Shown in pieces: positions 11,550-21,415 of a DNA stretch of 64,000 nucleotides. Numbering within the stretch: position 1 is the stretch's first letter; each line of letters opens with the position of its first letter. The stretch comes from Sequoia sempervirens. Lineage: Eukaryota; Streptophyta; Pinopsida; Cupressales; Cupressaceae. Under the pieces are notes generated by a model, which saw only the letters and a program-made list of their open reading frames with translations, did not search any database and had not been told where the DNA came from. The stretch lies in contig VDFB02114929.1 in the NCBI GenBank assembly GCA_007258455.2, positions 1-64,000 on the forward strand. Reading direction: 5' to 3'. The position numbers were made by a program, and so were the translations under genes.

Positions 11550-12865
11550 GTGTTATTTCATTATGCCATTGTGTATAAGGTAATGTTTAAAATCTTTTAT
11601 GGTGTAACAAGTACAAAATCAAAGTGCAATCATTTTTTGTTTCCCAATATCTTGGGTGGCGACTCTGAGTTCTCTAGTACCAATGTAAAGATTAACACTC
11701 TAGAAGAGAACAATAAAAAGTATTTTGCAGTACTTCACATAATGAGGAAGACCAGAAGTTATGTGAAGATGCATTCTGAGCAGAAGGAAGAATCTGAACC
11801 TACAAAGGAAAAGCAACCTGAATGGGTCAAGAAATGCTCTAAGTTGAAAGTAATTATGTTGATTCCCATTCTAATGTATCTCCTACTTTTCATGTTGATA
11901 TAAGTAGTGCAAGTGTCCATGAAGAAGGACAAAATGCTCAAGAATCTAACATAAACAAAGGAATTTCTCCAATAGAAGAAATTTTTGATAGCGAGAAAAA
12001 TATTTCAAGAGAGGAGGATAGGTGGGAGTTTTGGGGAAAGAATAAGAAATTCTCTAAGTCCTCAACCCTAGGAATTGGGTCCATTTTCAATGGAAATAAT
12101 TTCAAGCCACAAGGTAAATTCCTTGATGATCCAATCCATTTTTCTCTTGAGGAAGATCCGGCTAACCAACCTTACTTTACCCCTACCCCGAGTGAACATG
12201 GAGATATTCTAGAAAATGAGGAAGATATAGATAATGACATGAAAGCCACTGAAGAAGAAGAGTTAAGATTCCAAGAACAAGAAGAAAGAAGAAAGAAAGA
12301 GTTGAAAGAAAGGGAAGATAGGATTAGAGTTAAGCAACTTGAGAGAGATGTTAGAAGAAAAAATTTGGAGAAACTAAGAGAGGAGGCCGCAAGGCATAGA
12401 ACCTCTTAGGAAATTTGTTTCAAAATGACTAATGACATTCCTGGAATAACACTCGCAATGGGAACCTCAGCTACTGTTACTTATACTACATCTCTCTCAA
12501 CCACTAAAGCTTCAAAACCTCTTGTTATTTCTAAGAAAACATCATTTCTAGACCATGGGAAGAGACCTGTTGACCCACCCAAGAAAACTACATTTAAAAC
12601 CAATGATAAAATTAATACTTCAACTACTAAGAACCCCACAAATAAAGCTAGAATTGATCCAACCCCATCTAATACACCTCCAAATCTTGAGATACTGAGG
12701 TTGCAATTAGAAGGTGAAAAGCTAAGAGAAGATTTGAAAAAGCTGAAATGATGGCCTCTAATGCTGAAATTGCTAGAAAGATTGCATTCCTTCAAATGTC
12801 TACTCATATACCCAAAGCCTCAAGTTTTGGACATATTGATAATGATATGTAGAAAAGGAAGTTAG
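11550..12865 (+). pseudogene. Gypsy gag N-terminal region, broken
   Basis: Between the primer site and the gag core, plus-strand frames give a Lys/Glu-rich stretch (from about 11740), a strongly charged helix-forming stretch near 12230-12400 (EERRKKELKEREDRIRVKQL, likely coiled coil), and a Thr/Pro-rich linker at 12425-12751 ending in LRLQLEGEKLREDLKKLK. Frameshifts and stops separate the pieces. Long variable gag N-termini are usual for Tat elements. No initiator codon can be chosen. Confidence 0.65.
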
Positions 12866-13792
12866 ATGGGCATACCCCTAGGGGAAGTGGTGGTGGAAAT
12901 CATGGAAATGGTGATGGGGGAGGAAATAAGAATGATAAGTCTTAGTTCGAAGATGATGAAGGAGGTAGGAAAGAAGGAGGTGATGGTGCATGCTCTAAGT
13001 GGTGAAAACCACCTCAAAGCATTTGCTAATGTTATGGATGACTTTGAGGTAGAAGTAGAAGATGTCATGATGAAATTTTTTATGCAGTCTCTTGTTGAAG
13101 ATGTAAGAGAATGGTACAAAAGTTTACCTGTTCAGAGCATTGGTTCTTGGGAAGAGTTCACAAGGGTTTTTAAAGAGCAGTATGGTGATAAGACTGATTC
13201 AATTTTTTTGTTGAATCAATTCAATAATATTGTGAAAGGGTCTAATGAATCTGTTGCTAAGTTTAATACAAGGTTCCAAAAGGCTATAAAAAGGTTACTT
13301 CCTCATTTACATTTAAATGATCATGTATGCTTGGTAAATTATTGCAATGATTTTGATACAAAGATGAGTTACCGTCTACTAGATAAGTGTCCTCAATATT
13401 TAAGAGAAGCTTTTAAGATGGAAGAACATATTGAAAACATCAACAAGACAACTGGTAAAGTTGGCAGACATAATTATTTGAGACTTTTCAAAACTTCAAA
13501 AAGGGAAGAAAAGAATTCAATTACTAAAGGGGTAACAATTGAAGACAAGCTTGACGGTTTCATGAAAACCATCAATGATAAAATTGGAAAGCAAGAGAAG
13601 TCCCAACCAAGGAATCACCAAAGGAATGAGAGACCCCCTAGATTGCAAGACCATCCTTACAATACCAATTGGTATAATGGGAAGCATGTCTTAAATAATC
13701 AAAGAAATGCTCAAAACAAAGTTCCTCTAGACCCTCTACAAAATAATTCAGGAAACTTTGCTAAAGATACTCCTTGGTGTATGAATTTTTGA
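12866..13792 (+). pseudogene. Gypsy gag core (retrotransposon gag domain)
   Basis: A 308-codon open stretch contains the retrotransposon gag signature: MKFFMQSLVEDVREWYKSLP, then SWEEFTRVFKEQYGD, LLNQFNNIVKGSNESVAKFN and TRFQKAIKRLLPHL. This core forms the particle around element RNA. The ATG at 12866 is not the real start because gag sequence lies upstream; the frame simply reopens there. No zinc knuckle follows; instead there is a basic Gln/Asn/Pro-rich tail, as in other Tat gags. The stop near 13792 breaks the gag-pol frame. Confidence 0.85.
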
Positions 13793-14440
13793 ATGCCAAA
13801 TTCCTCATAGCAGTGTGCAGTGCCACAAATAGTGGAGGTAGAAGATAACATGCCTGAGGATTGTGATCAACAAGATCAAGAGGAGGATGATGATGTGCTT
13901 ATGATTATGGGTGATTCTAATGTTTCCTAGATAGTGAATGTTCTTCTGATGAAGATTCTTGTGAAGTAGATTTTGACAATCAAAGGTAGATAGCTAACAC
14001 ATATCATTAGCAGGTTCTTTCTGATGATGATGATACCAGCAATGATGAGGCCTACAATTTGGAGGTGATTGAAGATGGTATATCATTGAGAAATCCTTCT
14101 ATAGAGGAAATTGCAAAGTATGCAATAGTCTTAGCTACTGAAGCTAGAGGTACTTATCATGTGAGGAAAAGAACTGTTAGTGGTGAGAAAGGTAATCCTG
14201 CTAGTCTTTTCATCTAAGAAAAAATGGCTAAGGGAAAGGAACATGAACCTGATAAAAAAATAGAAGTTGTCAAAGAGAAAGAAAACAAGGGAGATAAAAT
14301 TTGGGCCAAGAGGACGGCCAAGTTAAAATTTGTTCCTAGACACAAATTTGCTACTGCAAAACTAAAGATGCAAAAGCAAGTTCCTGAATCCGTAAAAAAG
14401 GACACTAAACACAAGGCTAAAGCAACTAGAAACCAATAGA
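13793..14440 (+). pseudogene. Gag-protease linker, acidic then basic
   Basis: Broken plus-strand frames encode an Asp/Glu-rich stretch (CDQQDQEEDDDVLMIMGDS, about 13860-13920, and more acidic sequence to 14060). A Lys-rich stretch follows at 14224-14436. Such charged linkers separate gag and protease in many Tat elements. No catalytic motif is visible. Confidence 0.6.
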
Positions 14441-14494
14441 AAGAAAAGAGCTACAAACAAGGTATGCCTTAAATTAACTTTCCTAAGTATACTC

Positions 14495-15250
14495 TTGTTG
14501 ACATGTTTCAATTACTTAGTCAAGTTAAAGTATATGTACCTTTTTCTTGAAATGATGAGGATAGAGGAACATAAACAAAAGGCAGTGGCCCTTATCACCA
14601 GCACTACTCTAACTAGTAATGATGTATTAGAACCCACTCCTTCCAAATTAAGTGATAAGGACAAAAATGGTAAGGAATTTGAAGGATTAATTGCTGAGAT
14701 TCTTCACATTTTTCTTGGAAATTCTTTGAATACATGTCTAGATAAGATAGATTCATTTTTTCTTACCTTGATAGTTGGGGGGAATTTCATAAATAATTAT
14801 ATTATTGACTCTGGTGCATCAAAAAATATCATTCCAATTAAAATAATGGATGCATTAGAGCTAAAAGTTGATATCATTCATGGTAAGTGTTATTCCATGG
14901 ATGCCAGGGAAGTCCCTATGGTAGGTGTGATAAATGAGCTTCCATATAGGTTAGCAGCTTTCCCTAATAAGGAATTTAAAATGAGTGTGGTTGTAGTTGA
15001 TATCCCACCTAATTATGGAATGCTACTATCACGAAAATGGAGTGCATCTATGGGAGGCAGTATGGAGTGTGATATTTATTATGCCACATTTCCTATTGAT
15101 GGAAGGAATGTCCAAGAAATGAGAGAATATAGGGTCCCACATATGTTGGAACATGTCCCTGAAGATTACACAATTCTATTTATAGACATTGACATTGGTG
15201 GGTTCAAGGTAGAGGAAGTACCAAAATTGAAAGATGTCTTGCACTTATAG
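14495..15250 (+). pseudogene. Gypsy aspartic protease
   Basis: The 251-codon frame includes INNYIIDSGASKNIIPIKIM (from about 14789). This has the retroviral-type DSGAS active site, followed by the conserved hydrophobic pocket and, further on, PPNYGMLLSRKWSASMGG (usual 'Y..LLGR.W'). The enzyme would cut the gag-pol polyprotein. The motif is intact, but the frame is cut off from gag upstream and RT downstream by stops. Confidence 0.85.
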
Positions 15251-15289
15251 AAAATGAAGTTTCAAGGATGTCTGCTAAAGAAGGACTGT

Positions 15290-15900
15290 GGAAGATGTAC
15301 TTTGATGGTGCGACCTCTAAAGATGGATCGAGTGCAGGTATTTTGCTAGTATCATAAACTAGAAGTACTTATAAATTTTCTTTTACACTATCTTTTGTCT
15401 GTACAAAGAGGCCTTGTTATTGGGATTAAGAATTGCTAAAAAACATGGAATCAAAAAGTAATGGTAATAGGTGACTCTGAGTTAGTACTATCCCAAGTGA
15501 GAGCTAAATATTCTTACAAAAATAATAGACTGAGGCAATACCAGAATGTTGTTTGGGACTCCATTGAACAGTTTGATGCTTTTGGAATAGACTGGATGGA
15601 GAGAGGACATAATAGATTTGTTGATCTAATAGCTAATATTGCATTAAGACCTAATGATATAACTTTCATAGGGATATCAAAGGTTGAGATAAATACAAGG
15701 CCCTCTATCCCTAACAATGTGTACAATTGGAAAAAATTTAATGATAATGAGGATATCCTTAGATTCCTAAAATGTGCTGATAAATATGAAGGCCAGGAGA
15801 TTGATTTTGGTGGATTTGTAGAAAATACTAATGGACAAGACACAATCTTTGGAAAAGAGGTTATCCAATTAAAGCCAAAAAAAATTCCCAAAGGCCTTGT
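15290..15900 (+). pseudogene. Additional RNase H domain located before the RT
   Basis: From 15292 the plus strand reads LWKMYFDGATSKDGSSAGIL, the start of a plant/archaeal-type RNase H. After a damaged stretch near 15400 (where the acidic 'NNEAEY' box should be), the 227-codon frame at 15461 continues MVIGDSELVLSQV and ERGHNRFVDLIAN. Three of four catalytic acidic positions (FDGA, GDSE, FVDL) are visible. The usual gypsy RNase H is present separately at 17040-17560, so the element has two. Extra RNase H domains are known from Tat elements; its place between protease and RT rather than after the RT is notable. Confidence 0.82.
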
Positions 15901-16149
15901 AGCACTTGAAAGGGTCTTTGATAATCAAGAAACAAGTAAGGCCAAAGCGACTATTGCCCACTCAGAAGATTTAGAAGAAGTGAACTTGGGAACTAAAAAT
16001 GCCCCAAAGAAGGTTTATATAGGAAAAATGATGAAACAAAATGTGAGAGCCATGTTAATTGCCTTGCTGAGAAAGTATAGGCATGTCTTTGCTTGGTCGT
16101 ATGATGATTTGAAAGCTTACAAAGAGGAGTTGTTTCAAAATTAAATTCC

Positions 16150-17035
16150 TTTGAAAGAGGATGCAAAATATTTCATACATAAGAAAAGACCAATTAATCC
16201 TATGATATCTCCCAAGATGTAGAAAGATTTGATAAAGTTAAGGGAGGCTGGTATTATAAAACCCATTAGGCATTCTTCATGGGTATCCAATTTAGTACCA
16301 GTGAGGAAAAGAATGGGGATATAAGGCTGTGTGTTGATTTCAGGGACCTGAATGTATCCTCATTAAAGGATAGTTATCCCTCACCCAACATGGAGGCCAT
16401 GTTAGAAAAGGTAACTAGTTGTGAGTTGTTGTCAATGATGGATGGTTTTTCAAGGTATAATCAAGTAAAATTTATGGAGTCTGAGCAGTACAAGACTGCA
16501 TTTACTACTCCTTGGGGTACTAATGTGTATGTAAGGATTCCTTTTGGCTTAACAAATGTTGGTGCTACTTTTCAAAGGGCTGCGGATGTAGCTTTCTCAT
16601 ATTTTATTGATCTATTTATGGTTGTATATCAAGATGCTTGACCACTTATTCTAAGAAAGAAGAGGATCATTGGATGCATTTAGAAAAAAATTTTGTCAAG
16701 TCACTAGAATATGGAATATCTTTGAATCTAAAGAAATGTGCCTTTGGGGTCACTGAGGGAAAATTACTAGGACATATTGTGTCCAAGGAAGGAGTAAGGA
16801 TAGACCCTGAAAGAGTGGGAGCTATTGATAAGATTCCCCATCCAAGAAATGTCAAAGAGCATCCAATCCTTTTTTTGAAAAATAAACTTTCTAAGGAGAT
16901 TTGTAACCAACTTTGCAGACCCTAAAAGAGTGGCAGTTGTTGATAAGATTCCCCAGCCAAGAAATGTCAAGAGTATCCAGTCCTTTTTTGGACAAATAAA
17001 CTTTCTAAGGAGATTTGTAACCAACTTTATAGAGA
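16150..17035 (+). pseudogene. Gypsy reverse transcriptase
   Basis: Blocks in order are REAGIIKPIRHSSWVSNLV (from about 16243), RLCVDFRDLNVSSLKDSYP (16324), MMDGFSRYNQVKF (16435), TPWGTNVYVRIPFGLTNVGA (16507) and the active-site region VVYQDA (16624). The family box is Y.DD; the frame shifts inside it, so only the first Asp is in frame, and the next part (DDL-T-type TTYSKKEEDHW) is in another frame. The thumb region is tandemly duplicated (16803-17032). This enzyme would copy element RNA; this copy is dead. Confidence 0.88.
16803..17032 (+). repeat. 115-bp tandem duplication inside the RT
   Basis: The unit starting GACCCTGAAAGAGTGGGAGC at 16803 repeats from 16918 as GACCCTAAAAGAGTGGCAGT. Both run through the conserved KIPHPRNVK/KIPQPRNVK and NFLRRFVTNF-type sequence. 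The second copy reads through; the first has small indels that shift the frame. Confidence 0.9.
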
Positions 17036-17039
17036 TTAA

Positions 17040-17560
17040 AAGACCTATTTCCAAAATGTTGAAAAAGGGAAAAAAGGTACTTTGGAGTGAAGAGCCCAAT
17101 CAGGCTTTTAAGAAGATAAAACAAGCTATTAAAGAGGCTCTAGTCCTGAAGTCTCCTAAATTCTCCAAACCAATGCACATCTTCTCTTTTGCTTCTTTTA
17201 ATACTATTGTTGTTGTTCTACTATAGAAAAATGAGCAATTTTTTTAATAGCCAATTGCATTTTATAGAAGATCTCTACAGGCTGCAGAACTGAAGTATGA
17301 CACTACTGAGAAATAAGCTTATTCTTTGGTGAAGGTTGTAAAGAACTTCAGAACCTACCTACAAGGGGCTACAGTTATTGCTTTTGTACCAAGTGCAACT
17401 TTGAAGGACATTTTTACTCAACAAGAGACAACAGGAAGAAGATATAGGTGGATCAATAGGATCCAAGAATTCAACATTGGGGTTCATATTACCAACTTAG
17501 TAAGAGGACAAGACCTAGCCAAATTGATGGCAGAGGTGAACTTAGAAGCCAATCAAGTAA
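17040..17560 (+). pseudogene. Gypsy-type RNase H
   Basis: After the RT thumb the frame gives PISKMLKKGKKVLWSEEPNQ, then AFKKIKQAIKEALVLKSPKF, PMHIFSFASFNTIVVVLL, then, past stops, AELKYDTTEK and SLVKVVKNFRTYLQG. These are the usual positions of the gypsy RNase H that degrades RNA in the RNA/DNA hybrid. The family's first Asp ('L..DAS') reads SFASF, so the domain was already degenerate, as is common where an extra RNase H exists. Confidence 0.8.
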
Positions 17561-17579
17561 ATCACACTGAAGTAATTAA

Positions 17580-18850
17580 TGTAGCACCTCTCTATGATTT
17601 GCAAACATGTGGATGGTATAGAAGAATTGTCCAGTGTTTGAAAACTTTGCAATGTCCTACTGATATGGTTGACAATGAAAAAAGAACATTAAAATTACAT
17701 GCTATCAAGTATGTGATCATTTATAATGAGTTATGGTGGAGAAGCTTGGACAGAGTACTTCTGAAATGTGTGGATGGAAAAAAAGCATTGGAACTTCTGC
17801 AAGAAATGCACAATGGGGTGTGTGGTGGTCATTATATGGCAAAAACTATTGCACACAAGATTTTAAGAGCTCAATTTTGGTGGCCTGCAGTTTTTAAAGA
17901 TTCTCACAAATTTGTTAAAATTTGTGATGCCTGTCAATGATTCTCAGGAAAACTGAATTTTTCAGGAAACATGCCACTCAGACCTATGATAGTTGAAGCC
18001 CCTTTCCAGCAATGGGGGATTGATTTCATTAGGGAGATACCAGAAAAATCTAGTGGAGGTCACTCATAGATTCTTGTTGCTACCAACTACTTTACAAAGT
18101 GGGTGGAAGCTATACCTACAAGGAAGGAAACAAGCAAGGTGGTGGTTGATTTTTTGTTGAATAATATTCTTATCAGATTTGGTGTCCCTCAAAGGATTAT
18201 CTCAGACAATGTTATGTGTTTTAGATTAGATGAATTTAAAGACTTTCGTGAGAAACATGTCATACAAATCTCTTACTCTTCACCATACCCTCCCCAAGGA
18301 AATGGTCAGGCTGAGTCTAGTAATAAGAGCTTGATGAAGATAATTAAGAGAATTATGGAGAAGCACAAAAAGTCCTGGGATTCAAAATTAAATTTGGCAC
18401 TCTAGGGCAGATAGAATGACTACGAAAAAGGCCAATGGTTACTCTCCCTTTGGTTTAGTGTATGGTCTAGAGGCAAGATTGCTACAAAATAACCTACTCA
18501 AGATGTACAAGTTTGTGTAGGAATATGATGAAGAAATTTGTGATGATATGCAGCATAGGATAAACAATTTGGTATAGCTGGATGAGTCTAGGAGGGAAGC
18601 TCAAGATAAAAATTTGAAGATGCAATTAAGTGTTAAGCACTTATATGATAAAAGAGCTTCTCCCAAGAAATTTGAAGTTAAAAACATGGTGTTAGCTTGG
18701 AATGCAAGAGTTCAGGATAAGGGAAGACATGGAAAATTTGAAGCATTATGGATTGGCCCTTACTTGATAGCCAACACTCATAGAGAAGATTCATATTTTC
18801 TTCAAAGCCTCATAGATGAACTTTTTGAACTACTAGTACATGGATAGTTC
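17580..18850 (+). pseudogene. Gypsy integrase with Tat-type C-terminus
   Basis: The zinc-binding HHCC is complete: HNGVCGGHYMAKTIAHKILR (from 17809) and CDACQ (17924). The catalytic core shows all three acidic residues: WGIDFIREIP (18016), IISDNVMCF (18196) and GNGQAESSNKSLMKI (18298). Stops at 17938, 18067 and 18403 break the frame. The C-terminal part (18630-18847), with NMVLAWNARVQDKGRHGKFE and LWIGPYLIA, ends in HG followed by a stop, as in Tat elements. No chromodomain is present. The enzyme would insert element DNA. Confidence 0.9.
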
Positions 18851-19379
18851 TTAAAGCCATACTTCTCCTAAGCATGTTATCTTCCATGTATGTTCTTTTT
18901 ATATTGTGTATATAGGTGTGTTTGCTTTTTTTTTGTTTTGGGGCTTGCTACCTCATCTAGGTAGTTTCCATGGTTTGGGTCCTTTGGTTTTAATCCATGT
19001 TTTGGTTTGCTTCAACCTGAGATTTTAGTAATCTCGTCATGCCTACAAGAGCCATATGTCCCCAGTCGGAGCCACTGATGGAACCTTAATTCTCATTGTC
19101 CCATCTTAAACCCTTGTCACATTTGGGAGGTTTCTTGAAAGTATGCTTCCTTAAAATCAATTAATCATTCTATTTGATTGTTGACTTCTTATTTCCCATT
19201 GCCGGTCACTATTTTAATACCCTCTATTAGGAAACTAGTTTCCTCATCATGAGTTCAAAAACTAAGCTATGTCATGACTTTCAGGTTCTTGAGCTTTTGT
19301 TTTGTCTATCATATCATCTTAGGAAGTCCCCCCCCCCATCATAACAACTTATTTTGCACATGCATAAAATTTCACTTAA
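18851..19379 (+). other. Untranslated region between integrase and 3' LTR
   Basis: No gene is seen. The 3' LTR must begin between about 18850 and 19530, but its exact start cannot be fixed because the 5' LTR is truncated at 5489. A run of about 10 C lies near 19328. A clear polypurine tract followed by TG was not found. Confidence 0.5.
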
Positions 19380-20387
19380 GTTCAGCCGGCCTTATGTCCT
19401 TATCACTCATCACCAATTACTTTTGAGATATTTGTTTTAAATTAGCGACATGAGCAATGAGGTGGTATCTCTAAGGTGTCACCCATCGCTAATTATTCTT
19501 TGAGTTTCTATTTATGATGAGCAATGAGTGAGGTTCTTAAGGAATCACTTATCACTAATATTTTTTGAGTTCTTAAGGTTGTAATAGCGATAAGTGATGA
19601 CTTCTCACCTCACGATCCTAGTTTCATCACCCATCGCTAATGTGTTGTAAAGGGATTATTTATGATTAGAAATGAGGAAGATTATGAGTTCCCAGTTGTA
19701 TTGCACCTCGCAGATTTGTTGAGAACACTAAGGTCATGATTAGCGATGAGTGATATGGTCTCTTATGGGGGTTTTTCTCCCCCTAATTTGGCTACATTCT
19801 ATTTTTGATGGATTTTATTGCTATGTAGGTGTACGTTTCAAGTTGTGGTGTTGTAGTGCTTGCATATCTTGTCGTTGATTGGAATCAAGATGTAAAGTTG
19901 AATTGGTGAGGAGTGGTGGAGATGAGGATGATAAAGAGTCCAACCATTGATCTAAGGGTTGATATTTTGTCGCATAAGGTACTTACATTGCTGGTAAAGA
20001 TGAAAAAGAACGAAGTGAATTAGCGATTGGCCACAAATGCTACATGAAGAAGCAACATGTCGAAATCTTAAGGATTTTGTATAAAGCAAAAAGATAAGTA
20101 GTGAGGTGGATTATCTACCATTGATATAGTTTTAAAGCTGAAGGATCAATGATCAAGATTCAAAATTGAACGGCTACTTGTGAGTTCGTTCCTACGACCT
20201 TACTATCAAATATTAATGGTGACATGCTCCCCTCTCAGTCTAACTGAAAGTAGATATCTAGTTTATTGTGCATCCTAGTTCACTGGCTAGTAGAAGGAAT
20301 ACTAGAGGCTGAAGAATTTGTGAAGAAAACTCCAAAGATTATTTGCAACAAGGGTGACAGCTTGTTTTTTGGGTAAGCAATAGTAAT

Positions 20388-21181
20388 GGGTATGTGCAGG
20401 ATCATGATGGGCCAAAAAAGTGGGTATATGATGCGTATGTGTAGGGTATGTGGCTGATGACTTATTTTTTACCCAAAATTGATGAAACAAAAAGGGTTTT
20501 TATAGGAGATTCTTAGCTTTCCACGAATATAAATTATGCTTTACTTTGAATTTAATAACTAATTATTATTCATTTTCTATTTGAATTATGACTAAAGTCC
20601 TGATTGATAGACTGATTGAAAAACATCTATAGCTTTCAAACAATATCACATTTTTTGAATCCAAAACATGTGTCACATTCTATACTTTGTATACTATAGG
20701 ATTAAAAAAAATGAATCAAATTTCATGAAGTTCTGACCAAGTTAAGATGGTCAGACATATGAGTTTTTATATTTTTTTAATGTTGATGAAAAATTCATAA
20801 TTAACTATTTACTTGGAAAAAAATTACAAAAAAATATGCATCACATCAGGACACGATTCCTCTAGTTATATCTAAAATCTTATATATATATTTTTTTTTT
20901 ATTGTGGTTAGGGTGGTCAGACAGACACCTACTTATTTTTTCCCTGAAATTTAAGTACTATTGCATTGAAATTTCAAGTTTTCACCAAATAGATTTAAAA
21001 AAACAAATAAACCTACTAGTTTAGAAACTGAATTCAATTTTCTATAAATTCCATTCTTACATATTTTTGAAATAATATAGATAACTTATTCAAATTTTTA
21101 TGTCAAGTTGTTTAACTTTGATTTTTCTGATTTTTTTGCCACTTAAGGGCTTTTTTTTCCATGATGATCCTGCACATACCT
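20388..21181. mobile_element. 794-bp non-coding TIR element, deletion derivative of the 18.8-kb transposon
   Basis: The termini are inverted repeats: GGGTATGTGCAGGATCATGA at 20388 and the complement at the right end (CATGATGATCCTGCACATAC, last base of the symmetrical end mutated). The flanks are TAAT and TGAA, and the uninterrupted site in the other LTR (6346-6349) is TGAT, so a 4-bp target duplication with one change per side fits. From about 20450 to 21180 it matches the right end of the large transposon (about 60190-60926); only its first 60 or so bases come from the left end. No coding sequence. Confidence 0.88.
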
Positions 21182-21415
21182 TGAAACCTCCTATTAATTA
21201 AGGTGGTAGGATGAACGCCCATGAGAGACAATAAAAAAATTGATGGAAAATGAAATTTAGTCTTTTCCTGGTGCTTTCAATTTGACAATTGAGCTTGTCT
21301 AAATCATGAGCAAAGTTGTCCTCTTCAGAAGTAGAGTTTTGTTCTATCATAATTGTGAAGGGTTTTATCTAGCTGTAAAAAATTGCAAACCCTAATCTCC
21401 ATTCGCATTATAAGC

